Source of the DNA: Streptomyces olivaceoviridis
Lineage (GTDB): Bacteria > Actinomycetota > Actinomycetes > Streptomycetales > Streptomycetaceae
DNA length: 64,000 nt
Assembly: GCF_014650115.1 (NCBI RefSeq)
Contig: NZ_BMUI01000002.1
Coordinates: 558,001-622,000, forward strand
Reading direction: 5' to 3'
Shown here: positions 8,824 through 17,429 of the stretch, piece by piece
Numbering within the stretch: the stretch's first letter is position 1
How the letters are laid out: every line of letters begins with the position of its first letter
Program-made: the position numbers and the translations under genes
Notes under the pieces: model-generated
The model's database searches: none
What the model saw: only the letters and a program-made list of their open reading frames with translations
Told to the model about the DNA's origin: nothing

Positions 8824-9060
8824 TCACTCCTCGATCAGCACGTCCGCCGGGCCGGTCACCGTCAGGACGAGCACCACGAGTTCGCCGCCCGCATCCTCGG
8901 CGTGGCCCGCGGCAGGCTGGACCGGATGGAACGGGACGGCGTGATCACTGGCACGGGTCCCCCCTGTCCCCCGCCGCGCCCGGCCACCCGGACGCTGATC
9001 ACGTACCCGCCGAAGAGGCCGCACGTGTGGCAGGAGCGTGCTGCTGCCTGCCGCCCCGCG
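8824..9060 (-). pseudogene. Possible small conserved ORF split by a frameshift in a G-run
   Basis: Downstream of miaB one minus-strand frame reads SCHTCGLFGGYVISVRVAG with strongly GC3-biased codons. From about 8965 the coding-like signal moves to another frame, which ends GGELVVLVLTVTGPADVLIEE and stops at 8824. The switch falls at a G-rich tract (plus-strand C-run, about 8958-8975). Read through with a one-base correction, the two parts make a single protein of about 75-80 residues with two cysteines. No good start codon is evident. It could be a degraded gene, a sequencing slip in a homopolymer, or chance. Confidence 0.35.
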
Positions 9061-9073
9061 GTGCGCCAGGACC

Positions 9074-10603
9074 TCAGTCGCAGCCGCAGGCGCTTCCCGT
9101 GGTCGCCGGCAGCGGCGCCGGGACGCCGATCTTCGGCAGGCCGAGCATGACCCCCGCCGGCTTGGCGGCCGCCGCGGCGGTGCGCTTCTCCCAGGCGTCC
9201 CCCGCGCGCGTGCGCCGCACGCCGAGGACGGGGCCCTCGGCGAGGAGGTGGTGCGGGGCGGCGTAGGTGACCTCGACGGTGACGACGTCGCCGGGGCGCA
9301 CCTCCTGGTCCGGCTTGGTGAAGTGGACGAGGCGGTTGTCGGGGGCGCGGCCGGAGAGACGGTGGGTGGCGCCGTCCTTGCGGCCCTCGCCCTCCGCGAC
9401 CATCAGCTCCAGCGTGCGGCCGACCTGCTTCTTGTTCTCCTCCCAGGAGATCTCCTCCTGGAGGGCGACCAGCCGCTCGTAGCGCTCCTGGACGACCTCC
9501 TTCGGGATCTGGTTCTCCATGGTCGCGGCGGGGGTGCCGGGACGCTTGGAGTACTGGAAGGTGAAGGCCTGCGCGAAGCGGGCCTCGCGGACGACGTGCA
9601 GCGTCTGCTCGAAGTCCTCCTCGGTCTCGCCGGGGAAGCCCACGATGATGTCGGTGGTGATCGCGGCGTGCGGGATGGCCGCCCGCACCTTCTCGATGAT
9701 TCCCAGGTAGCGGTCCTGACGGTAGGAGCGGCGCATCGCCTTCAGGACCGTGTCCGAGCCGGACTGGAGCGGCATGTGCAGCTGCGGCATCACGTTCGGC
9801 GTCTCGGCCATGGCGGCGATGACGTCGTCGGTGAAGTCGCGCGGGTGCGGGGAGGTGAAGCGGACCCGCTCCAGGCCCTCGATGGTCCCGCAGGCGCGCA
9901 GCAGCTTGCTGAACGCCTCGCGGTCGCCGATGTCGGAGCCGTAGGCGTTGACGTTCTGGCCGAGCAGCGTGATCTCGGAGACGCCCTCGCCGACCAGGGC
10001 CTCGATCTCCGCGAGGATGTCGCCGGGGCGGCGGTCCTTCTCCTTGCCGCGCAGGGCCGGGACGATACAGAAGGTGCACGTGTTGTTGCAGCCGACGGAG
10101 ATCGACACCCAGGCCGCGTAGGCGCTCTCGCGGCGGGTCGGCAGCGTGGAGGGGAAGGCCTCCAGGGACTCGGCGATCTCGACCTGCGCCTCCTCCTGGA
10201 CGCGGGCGCGCTCCAGCAGGACGGGCAGCTTGCCGATGTTGTGCGTGCCGAAGACGACGTCCACCCAGGGCGCCTTCTTCACGATGGTGTCCCGGTCCTT
10301 CTGCGCGAGGCAGCCGCCGACCGCGATCTGCATCCCGGGGCGCGAGGCCTTCTTCGGCGCGAGCCGGCCGAGGTTGCCGTAGAGCCGGTTGTCGGCGTTC
10401 TCGCGGACCGCGCAGGTGTTGAAGACGACGACGTCGGCGTCGCCGTCCGAGCCCTCCGGGGCGCGCACGTACCCGGCGTCTTCGAGCAGCCCGGCCAATC
10501 GCTCGGAGTCGTGGACGTTCATCTGGCACCCGTAGGTGCGGATTTCGTAACTCTTGGATCCTTGAACGTCCACTGCGGGGCTCCGGTCGCTGCTGCTGGT
10601 CAT
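9074..10603 (-). CDS. miaB: tRNA-2-methylthio-N6-dimethylallyladenosine synthase MiaB
   Basis: This radical SAM methylthiotransferase converts i6A37 (made by MiaA) to ms2i6A37. 509 residues. The N-terminal MTTase domain has cluster cysteines Cys26, Cys64 and Cys98. The radical SAM CxxxCxxC is Cys172-Cys176-Cys179 (GCNNTCTFC). A TRAM-type RNA-binding domain follows at about 385-450. A C-terminal tail of about 50 residues ends SACGCD. TACCCT (10610-10615) lies 6 nt before the ATG, suggesting a leaderless transcript. It is followed by the LigB-like gene on the same strand. Confidence 0.97.
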   Translation of the reverse strand: MTSSSDRSPAVDVQGSKSYEIRTYGCQMNVHDSERLAGLLEDAGYVRAPEGSDGDADVVVFNTCAVRENADNRLYGNLGRLAPKKASRPGMQIAVGGCLAQKDRDTIVKKAPWVDVVFGTHNIGKLPVLLERARVQEEAQVEIAESLEAFPSTLPTRRESAYAAWVSISVGCNNTCTFCIVPALRGKEKDRRPGDILAEIEALVGEGVSEITLLGQNVNAYGSDIGDREAFSKLLRACGTIEGLERVRFTSPHPRDFTDDVIAAMAETPNVMPQLHMPLQSGSDTVLKAMRRSYRQDRYLGIIEKVRAAIPHAAITTDIIVGFPGETEEDFEQTLHVVREARFAQAFTFQYSKRPGTPAATMENQIPKEVVQERYERLVALQEEISWEENKKQVGRTLELMVAEGEGRKDGATHRLSGRAPDNRLVHFTKPDQEVRPGDVVTVEVTYAAPHHLLAEGPVLGVRRTRAGDAWEKRTAAAAAKPAGVMLGLPKIGVPAPLPATTGSACGCD

Positions 10604-10609
10604 GCGTCA

Positions 10610-10615
10610 AGGGTA
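10610..10615 (-). promoter_or_regulatory. Leaderless-type -10 element of miaB
   Basis: TACCCT on the minus strand, 6 nt before the miaB ATG; no clear -35 hexamer. Confidence 0.45.
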
Positions 10616-10629
10616 GGCGGTCCCGAAGG

Positions 10630-11165
10630 GGGCGACCGCTGCCCTGCCGACCGGCGGCCTCGGGCCCGGCCTCCCGGGCACTGCGGCGGGCTGTCCGCGA
10701 CGCGTCCCCGTACGGTCTCGACGAACCACGGGACGAGAGTCCCCGTACGGTCTCGACGAACCCTCGGACGAGATCGGTCTCCGTTCCCCACATCCAGGCC
10801 ATCGCTACGCGCAGGGGCTCGACGGCCAGCAGCGGGATCCGGGCGAGGTCGGGCCGGGTGTAGTGGCGGGCCAGGCCGGCCGGGGCGAAGCGGACGGCCT
10901 CCCCGGACGGCACAGTCGAATCGTTTCGGTTCGACCCGGAGGCCGGGCCGGCGACACGCGAACTCGCCGCGGGCGCGGGCGGTGAGCCCACCGGCGCGGC
11001 CGGCCTCGAACCCCACCGCAGCACCCGGGTGCCCGACCGCCGGTGGCGCTCCGCGAGCACCCGGACGCGGTCGGCCTGGCGCAGCCTACGGCGGGCCTCC
11101 GCCACGATGTCCCGCCCGGTCGCGGTGACCGTCACCCCGCCAGTGCGCCGGTCGAAGAGGCGCAC
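10630..11165 (-). pseudogene. Remnant of a LysR-family regulator
   Basis: On the minus strand translation starts abruptly at GVRLFDRRTGGVTVTATG, the segment that follows the recognition helix in LysR proteins. It continues as a decayed linker and ends with a plausible effector-domain C-terminus (RFAPAGLARHYTRPDLARIP ... WMWGTETDLVRGFVETVRG). The first 55-60 residues with the helix-turn-helix are missing, and about 100 residues of the effector domain also seem lost. A 35-bp tandem duplication near the end shifts the frame, so the open frame runs on antisense into miaB. Not functional as it stands. Confidence 0.75.
10705..10774. repeat. Two-copy 35-bp direct repeat inside the LysR remnant
   Basis: The 20-mer TCCCCGTACGGTCTCGACGA starts at 10705 and again at 10740. 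The identity covers 23 nt plus most of the following ggacgaga. A 35-bp duplication is not a multiple of three and so changes the reading frame of the remnant. Removing one copy would join ...VETVRG to RVADSPPQ... and a stop before miaB. Confidence 0.9.
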
Positions 11166-11167
11166 GC

Positions 11168-11520
11168 CGGCTCGCCAAGGACCGGGTCGGCTCCCTGCCC
11201 GCGTACGAGGCGACCGTCGGCCCCGCCCGCGCCGGTGTCGAGGGTGCGCACGGCAAGCACCCGGTGATCCCGCCAAGGCCGCCGCAGCCATGCTCGCCGC
11301 CCTCGACAGCGGCAGGACGCCGCCGCGCCTGCCGCTGGGCGACGATTCCGTGGACGCGCTCATGGGCCACCTGGACAGCGTCCGTGACGAGTTGCCGCTC
11401 TGGGAGCCGGTCAGCCGCGACGTCGACTTGCCGCCTGACCCGGCCCGTCCGGCGCCTGTCCTGGCCCCGACGCGGTCATGGGCCGGCCGGGCGCAGCAGA
11501 AGGTTTTCGCCAAAGGGTGA
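11168..11520 (+). pseudogene. C-terminal remnant of an SDR oxidoreductase
   Basis: The plus strand reads RLAKDRVGSLPAYEATVGPARAGVEG... in one frame. After a one-base shift near 11258-11264 it continues as GDPAKAAAAMLAALDSG and then LPLGDDSVDALMGHLDSVRDEL, stopping at 11520. This is the last roughly 110 residues of a Streptomyces short-chain dehydrogenase. The Rossmann core and active site are absent. It abuts the truncated LysR remnant head to head, as expected if one deletion removed the divergent promoter region and the start of both genes. Confidence 0.75.
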
Positions 11521-11602
11521 CCAAAAAGGCCCGGCAGGCGTGTGCAAGAGGGCGCGCGACCTGCTTAGGTGTGACCCACAGCTTGTCCGCTGGTGACGTG
11601 AA

Positions 11603-12157
11603 GTGCTTTCTCGCCCGAACGGGGTGACACGGCAGGTGAGGAGAACGGGCGAGTACGCCGCGCTACGGCGCCGGTGCACCACGATCCTGCGCGATCTCGG
11701 GGTGCCCCGGTCGCTGTCCCTGGACGCGGTACGGGAGCGGGTGGAAGAACTCAGAGGCCGTCCGCTGGTGCTGAGGGAGCTGCCCGAGGAGGCGGCGGCC
11801 ACCGGGGCCTGCGGCCTGTGGATGGCCACCGACAAGGCCGACTACGTCTTCTACGAGGCCCGGACCGCCCCGCTGCACCGGGAGCACATCATCCTCCACG
11901 AGATCGGCCACGTGCTGTGCGACCACCACCGGAGCCTCACCGTCGACGGCGAGCAGCAGGCCGGTGACCTCCTGGTCGGCCTCCAGCCCCACCTCGTCAC
12001 ACGGCTGAGGGCCAGGACCAGCTACACGAACACCGAGGAACAGGAAGCCGAGATGATCGCCACCCTGATCCAGAGCGCCGGGACCGCCGACCGGGCGGCC
12101 GGACCCCTGGGACGGCTCGGCGCGTTCCTCGGGGTGACGGCCGACGCCGGTGAATGA
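11603..12157 (+). CDS. ImmA/IrrE-like metallopeptidase
   Basis: 184 residues with the gluzincin motif HEIGH at 99-103 (REHIILHEIGHVLCDHH) and a downstream EEQEAEMIATLI that supplies the third ligand position, as in ImmA/IrrE (M78) proteases. These enzymes cleave repressors in mobile-element and stress circuits. The start is uncertain: GTG 11603 gives the longest frame, but GTG 11624 or 11636 would begin closer to the conserved RRTGEYAALRRRC. Its 3' end overlaps the next gene by 8 nt, implying translational coupling. No XRE-type target regulator is adjacent, which is unusual for this family. Confidence 0.85.
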   Translation: MLSRPNGVTRQVRRTGEYAALRRRCTTILRDLGVPRSLSLDAVRERVEELRGRPLVLRELPEEAAATGACGLWMATDKADYVFYEARTAPLHREHIILHEIGHVLCDHHRSLTVDGEQQAGDLLVGLQPHLVTRLRARTSYTNTEEQEAEMIATLIQSAGTADRAAGPLGRLGAFLGVTADAGE

Positions 12158-13298
12158 GCTGGCGGCCCGGGTCGGACTCGCCGGCGTCTTCGCCCTGTGG
12201 TTCGCCCTCGTCTGGCGGGCCCGGCCGGCACTGCGCCACTCCCAGCAGCGGGGGCTCTGGCTCACCGTGCTGGCCACGACCATCGCGATCACCCTCTTCC
12301 AGCCCGGGATCGTCGGCCCGCTCACGTCGGCCGGCCTCGATGTCCACACGGTGTCCCTCGCCCGCAATCTGATCGGCGTGCTCAGCGCGGGACTGGTCCT
12401 GCTCTTCGTCGTCGACTCCAGCGGTCCTCCGCGGCTGCGCCGCTTCGCGGCGGTGGGGATGACGGCGGCCCTCGTCTCGTTGCTCGTCCTGGGTCTCATG
12501 CACCTCGGCACGGGAACGGCGTCCGCCCAGGGGCCCGCGTCCGCCGCGTCCGCCTACTGGCTGATCCTCATCGCCGCCCATCTCGCCGGTGACGCCGCCG
12601 CCGTCGTGGTCTGCTGGCGGTACAGCCTGCGGACGACCGAGCGCGATCTCGTATGGTCGCTGCGCCTGTTCGCGGCGGGCAGCGTGCTCGCGCTCGCCTT
12701 CTGGTCCGGCTACCTCTGGCACCTCTACGACCGTGTCCCGCGCCTGCTCCCCTACCTGACCATGATCATGAGTGTGCACGGCTTCCTGCGGGCGGCGTCC
12801 CTGCTGGTCCCCACAGCGAGCGCCCTCGTCCGGTCGGCCGGCGCGCTGCGGACGATCTGGCGGCTGTGGCCGCTGTGGCGCGACCTGGTGACGGCGGTGC
12901 CCCATGTGGCCCTCGCCAGGCCCCGGCGGTCCCGGCTCCAGGAGGTGCTGTGGCCGCGCCTTCCGCCGGCCTTGCAGGCGCACCGGCAGACCATCGAGAC
13001 GTACGACGCCCTTCTGACACTCCAGCAGTACGTGCGGCCGGACGCCTACGAGAACGCGTACCGGTACGCCAGGCGGGCGGGGGTGCGGGACGATCGTCTG
13101 GCGTCCGCCGCGCTCGCCGGTGCCGTGGACCAGGCCCGGCGGGCCGTCCTCGCCGGCGTGCCACCGGCCGACCCGCGGCCCCTGCCCGGGGTGACGCAGG
13201 GCAGTCCGGGGACACTCCTCGGGATCGCCCGGATGTGGCCCGCCATGACCGGCGTGCTCCCCTGCCCCGACCGGACCTCGCCGGCCCGTCGGCGCTGA
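12150..13298 (+). CDS. MAB_1171c-type multi-spanning membrane protein
   Basis: 382 residues. There are seven or so hydrophobic segments in the first 210 residues (first FALWFALVW, later AHLAGDAAAVVVCW and LFAAGSVLALAFWSGYLWHLYD), then a soluble C-terminal domain with RRSRLQEVLWPRLPP and an IETYDALLTLQQYV helix. This architecture and its pairing with an upstream ImmA/IrrE-like protease match the actinobacterial family annotated as MAB_1171c putative transporters. Substrate unknown; a membrane sensor for the protease is an equally fair reading. The GTG start lies inside the end of the protease gene. The region just after its stop is a 19-bp repeat array. Confidence 0.8.
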   Translation: MNELAARVGLAGVFALWFALVWRARPALRHSQQRGLWLTVLATTIAITLFQPGIVGPLTSAGLDVHTVSLARNLIGVLSAGLVLLFVVDSSGPPRLRRFAAVGMTAALVSLLVLGLMHLGTGTASAQGPASAASAYWLILIAAHLAGDAAAVVVCWRYSLRTTERDLVWSLRLFAAGSVLALAFWSGYLWHLYDRVPRLLPYLTMIMSVHGFLRAASLLVPTASALVRSAGALRTIWRLWPLWRDLVTAVPHVALARPRRSRLQEVLWPRLPPALQAHRQTIETYDALLTLQQYVRPDAYENAYRYARRAGVRDDRLASAALAGAVDQARRAVLAGVPPADPRPLPGVTQGSPGTLLGIARMWPAMTGVLPCPDRTSPARRR

Positions 13299-13391
13299 AG
13301 CCTGGCCGACCGGCGGAGCCAGCCGGCAACGCGGAAGCCAGCCGGCCGCGCGGAAGCCTGACGACCACGCGGAAGTGACGGAGCAGGAGCC
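13297..13391. repeat. Degenerate 18-19 bp tandem repeat starting at a stop codon
   Basis: Units start at 13297, 13316, 13334 and 13353 (lengths 19, 18, 19, 19), with a fading fifth at 13372. Examples are GAAGCCTGGCCGACCGGCG, GAAGCCAGCCGGCCGCGCG and GAAGCCTGACGACCACGCG. The first unit overlaps the TGA of the preceding membrane protein gene (13296-13298). Confidence 0.75.
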
Positions 13392-13435
13392 TCGTCGACC
13401 GCCCTGCACACCAGCCGAGCAGCGCCGAAGCCCGG

Positions 13436-14272
13436 TCAGTGGGGAGCGGCGGAGCCGTGCTCGCCGTCGCGGGCCGCGATCCGGTAGTCGAACGCGAGTG
13501 TTCCCGGGTCGAGGGCCGTCGCGCCGCCGTCCACGGTGAGCACCGCGCCGTTGACGTACGACGCCGCCGGGGACAGCAGCCAGCCGATCGCCTCCGCGAC
13601 CTCGCGCGGCTCACCCGGGCGCCCCTGCGGCAGCAGCCTGGTGGCCTCCGCGTAGCCCGCCTCCACCCCGCCACCCGGCAGTTCCGCCTCCGCGGCGAAG
13701 CGCGCCATGCGCCGGTCGGCCATCTCGGTGCGCACCCAGCCGGGACACACGATGTTGGCCCGCACCCCCTGACGCCCGTAGTCGACGGCGACGGAACGGC
13801 ACAGCTGGAGCAGGGCGGCCTTGGAGGTGGCGTACGGCGCGTTGCTCGTGCCGTTGCGCAGCGCGGACACGGAAGCGACGGCGACCACCGCTCCCCGGGA
13901 CTCCAGCAGGTGCGGGATCGCGGCGCGCAGCAGGAGGAGCGGACCGGTCACGTTGGTGCGCATCACCTCGTCCCAGTCCCGCAGCGACATGTCGCCCACG
14001 GCTCCGCCGCGCCCGATGCCCGCGTTCAGCACCAGCCCGTCGAGCCGTCCGTACGCGGCCAGGGCCGCCTGGACCAGTCCCTCGGCCGCGTCGGGGTCCC
14101 CGACGTCGGACGGGTGGGCCAGCGCCCCCGTCTCCCGCGCGAGGCGCTCCAGGGGTTCGGTCCGGCGGCCGGAGACGACCACCTGGTGACCCGCCTCGGT
14201 CAGCAGCCGGGCCGTCGCCTGGCCGATACCCGAGCCTCCGCCGGTCACGACGACAACGCGCTTGTCCTCCAT
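13436..14272 (-). CDS. SDR-family NAD(P)-dependent oxidoreductase
   Basis: 278 residues. The classical SDR features are present: TGGGSGIG cofactor loop at about 10-17, the NAG motif (LVLNAGIG), catalytic Ser in SVSAL, and YATSK containing the Tyr-x-x-x-Lys pair. PGWVRTEM and a C-terminal VDGGAT follow. An R rather than D after beta-2 (VSGRRTE) suggests NADP(H). The last 25 residues (FDYRIAARDGEHGSAAPH) extend beyond the usual SDR end. It stands alone on the minus strand; substrate unknown. Confidence 0.88.
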   Translation of the reverse strand: MEDKRVVVVTGGGSGIGQATARLLTEAGHQVVVSGRRTEPLERLARETGALAHPSDVGDPDAAEGLVQAALAAYGRLDGLVLNAGIGRGGAVGDMSLRDWDEVMRTNVTGPLLLLRAAIPHLLESRGAVVAVASVSALRNGTSNAPYATSKAALLQLCRSVAVDYGRQGVRANIVCPGWVRTEMADRRMARFAAEAELPGGGVEAGYAEATRLLPQGRPGEPREVAEAIGWLLSPAASYVNGAVLTVDGGATALDPGTLAFDYRIAARDGEHGSAAPH

Positions 14273-14430
14273 TGCAGTTCAGGCCCCTTCACCGAGATCA
14301 CCGAGCATCACCGAGATCGTCAAGCGCGACCGAGCTTAGGACCCACCGCCGCGGCGGTGACGACTTCCGGCCAGCGTCCGCTCCGATGGCCGGCACGGCA
14401 ACTCCCTTCCCTCACTTCTTACTTCACACC

Positions 14431-14459
14431 TTGACGGAAGTGGTCTGGACCTCTAGTTT
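14431..14459 (+). promoter_or_regulatory. Chitinase-like gene promoter with embedded DasR-type operator
   Basis: TTGACG (14431-14436) and TAGTTT (14454-14459) are 17 nt apart, a good vegetative promoter. Between them AGTGGTCTGGACCTCT (14439-14454) matches 14 of 16 positions of the palindromic DasR box AGTGGTCTAGACCACT. DasR is the GlcNAc-responsive GntR repressor of chitin genes in Streptomyces. The site fills the spacer, so binding would block polymerase. Confidence 0.8.
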
Positions 14460-14500
14460 CGCCGGGCGACCACCCCTCCCCACGAAAGGGTGTCCCCACC

Positions 14501-15874
14501 ATGCGCAGAGCCAGGTCCCTGCCCGCGTCCGCGTCCGCCGCGCTGGCGGTCGCCGCTCTCACCCTGTCCACCGGGCTGTTCGCCGCCTCCCCCGCGCAGG
14601 CCGCCACCGGCACCATCACCGGCCTCGCCGGCAAGTGCCTCGACGTCGCCGGGGCCGGCTCCGCCGACGGCACCGCCGTACAGCTCTACGACTGCAACGG
14701 CACCAGCGCCCAGCAGTGGACGGTCGGCGGCGACGGCACCATCCGCGCCCTCGGCAAGTGCCTCGACGTCACCGGCAACTCCACCGCCGACGGCGCCAAG
14801 GCGCAGCTGTGGACCTGTACCGGCGGCGCCAACCAGAAGTGGACGGTCACCGCCGCCCACGACATCGTCAACCCGCAGGCGAACAAGTGCCTGGACGTCA
14901 CCGACAACAACTCCGCCAACGGCACCCGGGCACAGATCTGGAGCTGCACCGGCGCCGCCAACCAGAAGTGGAACGCGCCCGCGGCCGGCGGCAGCACCCC
15001 CTCGGCGCCGATGGCGGTGGCGCCGTACCTGTACAACGGCTGGGGCAGCCCGCCCGACCCGACCACCATCACCCAGGCCACGGGCGTCAAGTGGTTCACG
15101 CTCGCCTTCGTGCTGAGCAACGGCTACTGCAACCCGCAGTGGGACGGCAGCCGTCCGCTGACCGGCGGAGTGGACCAGCAGACGGTCAACACCGTGCGGG
15201 CGAACGGCGGTGACGTCATCCCGTCCTTCGGCGGTTACAGCGGCAACAAGCTGGAGAGTTCCTGCTCCAGCGCCGGCGAGCTCGCCGCCGCCTACCAGAA
15301 GGTCGTCAACGCCTACGGCCTGAAGGCGATCGACATCGACCTGGAGGCCGACGCCTACAGCAACGGCACCGTCCAGCAGCGCACGGTCGACGCGCTGAAG
15401 ACCGTGAAGGCCAACAACCCCGGTCTGAAGGTGTACATCACCATCGGCACCGGGCAGAGCGGCCCCGACACCAGCCTCATCAACCGGGCCGCCGCCTCCG
15501 GTCTGACCGTCGACGCCTGGGCCATCATGCCGTTCGACTTCGACGGCGCGGGCCAGAACATGGGCAACCTGACCGTGCAGGCGGCCGAGGGCCTGAAGAA
15601 CGCCCTGAAGAACGCCTACCACTACAGCGACGACCAGGCCTACCGGGACATGGGCATCTCGTCCATGAACGGCATCACCGACCAGAACGAGACCGTCACG
15701 GTGGCCGACTTCCGCACCATCCTGGGCTACGCCCAGCAGCACCACCTGGCCCGGCTGACCTTCTGGTCCGCCAACCGGGACCGTCCCTGCACCGGCGGGC
15801 CCGCCGACAGCTGCTCCGGCGTCAGCCAGTCCGCCTGGGACTACACGCGGGTCTTCGCCGGCTACACCGGCTGA
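14501..15874 (+). CDS. Secreted chitinase-like protein: ricin-type carbohydrate-binding domain plus GH18-like domain
   Basis: 457 residues. A signal peptide ends near residue 34 (PAQA/AT). A beta-trefoil ricin-type lectin domain (about 38-160) follows, with three GKCLDV...QQW/NQKW repeats. After a short Gly/Ser/Pro linker, the GH18-like barrel (about 172-457) carries DIDLE at 278-282; Glu282 is the expected acid/base. This is the D-x-D-x-E form of the GH18 signature. GAAAGGG lies about 10 nt before the ATG. It is probably extracellular and chitin- or GlcNAc-glycan-directed, which agrees with the DasR-type operator upstream. GH18-like domains of this type also occur as non-classical chitinases, so activity is likely but substrate breadth unknown. 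Confidence 0.88.
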   Translation: MRRARSLPASASAALAVAALTLSTGLFAASPAQAATGTITGLAGKCLDVAGAGSADGTAVQLYDCNGTSAQQWTVGGDGTIRALGKCLDVTGNSTADGAKAQLWTCTGGANQKWTVTAAHDIVNPQANKCLDVTDNNSANGTRAQIWSCTGAANQKWNAPAAGGSTPSAPMAVAPYLYNGWGSPPDPTTITQATGVKWFTLAFVLSNGYCNPQWDGSRPLTGGVDQQTVNTVRANGGDVIPSFGGYSGNKLESSCSSAGELAAAYQKVVNAYGLKAIDIDLEADAYSNGTVQQRTVDALKTVKANNPGLKVYITIGTGQSGPDTSLINRAAASGLTVDAWAIMPFDFDGAGQNMGNLTVQAAEGLKNALKNAYHYSDDQAYRDMGISSMNGITDQNETVTVADFRTILGYAQQHHLARLTFWSANRDRPCTGGPADSCSGVSQSAWDYTRVFAGYTG

Positions 15875-15882
15875 CCGGCCCG

Positions 15883-15922
15883 GCCCCGGGCGGCGGCGGA
15901 CACCGCCAGGACGGCCCGGGGC
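15883..15922 (+). terminator. Stem-loop after the chitinase-like gene
   Basis: GCCCCGGGC (15883-15891) pairs perfectly with GCCCGGGGC (15914-15922). The loop itself can form GGCGG/CCGCC. It begins 9 nt after the stop codon. There is no T-run, as is usual in Streptomyces. Confidence 0.7.
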
Positions 15923-16140
15923 TCTCGCGGTGACCTCACGGGAGGCGACCGGCGCGCCCGGCGCCTCCCGTTTCCCGCTCTCCCGGCACCTTCCGCGTCA
16001 AGGGGAATCCCGGTCGCCTTTCCGGGACCACGGAAGCCGTTGACAAAGAGGGCCGGCGCACCGAAGCATGGCTGGGCACGTCGGCGGCATCCCATCGAAT
16101 TCCGGGCGGCACACGCGGCCCGTCATGAAGGCAGGGACCG

Positions 16141-17403
16141 GTGACCACGAACCAATTGTTCGCGCTCTTCTCCGACCTGGCTCTCATTCTCGTCCTCGCC
16201 CATCTCCTGGGCATGGTGGCCCGACGATTATCCCAGCCCGCGGTCATCGGCGAGGTGCTCGCGGGTATCGCACTCGGCCCGACTCTCCTGGGCCATACGG
16301 TGTCGGACTTCCTGTTTCCCACCGGCATCCGGCCGATGCTCACGGCTCTCGCCGATGTCGGCATGGCCGTCTTCATGTTCATCGTGGGCCTGGAACTGGA
16401 CCGCGGACTCCTGCGCGGGACCGGACGACTGGCGGTCACCGTGTCGGTCTCCTCCATCGTGCTGCCGTTCGGACTCGGCGCTCTGCTCGCCCTGCTGCTG
16501 GTCGACGACAACGCCCCGGATCACCGGCTGGGATTCGTGCTCTTCATGGGCACGGCGATGGCGGTGACCGCCTTTCCGGTGCTGGCCCGCATTCTCACGG
16601 ACCGGAAGATGCAGCACACCCCGGTCGGCGGACTGGCGCTGGCCTGCGCCGCGATCGGTGACGTGCTCGCCTGGTGCATGCTCGCCGCCGTGGTCGCACT
16701 GGTCGGCGGGGCCGGCGCCGACCAGTGGTACCTGCTGCTGCTCGTCCCGTACGCCGCTGTGATGCTCTGGGTGGTGCGTCCGCTGCTGCGCGGACTGGTC
16801 GCCGCCGGCGGTGCCGCCCGGCTGAGTCCCGTCGCGCTGACGGTCGTCCTCGCCGGGCTCCTCATGTCGGGGGCGGTCACGGAGAAGATCGGGCTGCATT
16901 TCATCTTCGGCGCCTTCTTCTTCGGCGTGGTGATGCCGAAGGAATCCACCGAGCAGCTGCGCGCGGACATCACCGAGCGGATCGGCCACATGAGCAGCCA
17001 TTTACTGCTGCCGGTCTTCTTCATCAGCGTGGGCCTGAAAGTCGACCTGTCGCATCTGGGGCGGTCCGGATGGCTGGACTTCAGCCTCATCCTGCTGGTC
17101 GCGGTCAGCGGCAAATTCCTCGGCGCGTTCCTGAGCGCCCGGGCCCACGGCGTCACGGCGCGCCAATCCGCGGTGCTCGCCACGCTGATGAACACCAGGG
17201 GTCTCACCGAGCTCATCATTCTGACCGCCGGTCTGCAACTCGGTGTCCTCAACGACCGGTTGTACTCCCTGATGGTCGCCATGGCCGTCGTGACCACGGC
17301 GATGGCGGGGCCGCTCCTCTCACTCTTCCAGCCGGACACCGTCGCCGATCACGACCTCCTCCCGGCGGCCCGCGATCCCCGGTCGCCCACCGCAGGGCGA
17401 TGA
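16141..17403 (+). CDS. Kef-type cation:proton antiporter (CPA2 family)
   Basis: 420 residues with about 12 transmembrane segments. VIGEVLAGIALGPTLLG in helix 2, MFIVGLELD, and FGVVMP followed by LLLPVFFISVGLKVDL are CPA2/Kef hallmarks. It exchanges a monovalent cation (Na+ or K+) for H+. No C-terminal TrkA_N nucleotide-binding domain is fused. The start is the GTG at 16141 with AGGGA upstream. It converges with the RES gene only 26 nt away. Related antiporters are often found near natural-product genes, but no such cluster is visible here. Confidence 0.88.
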   Translation: MTTNQLFALFSDLALILVLAHLLGMVARRLSQPAVIGEVLAGIALGPTLLGHTVSDFLFPTGIRPMLTALADVGMAVFMFIVGLELDRGLLRGTGRLAVTVSVSSIVLPFGLGALLALLLVDDNAPDHRLGFVLFMGTAMAVTAFPVLARILTDRKMQHTPVGGLALACAAIGDVLAWCMLAAVVALVGGAGADQWYLLLLVPYAAVMLWVVRPLLRGLVAAGGAARLSPVALTVVLAGLLMSGAVTEKIGLHFIFGAFFFGVVMPKESTEQLRADITERIGHMSSHLLLPVFFISVGLKVDLSHLGRSGWLDFSLILLVAVSGKFLGAFLSARAHGVTARQSAVLATLMNTRGLTELIILTAGLQLGVLNDRLYSLMVAMAVVTTAMAGPLLSLFQPDTVADHDLLPAARDPRSPTAGR

Positions 17404-17429
17404 CGGACACCGCGACGTCCACCTCGCTC

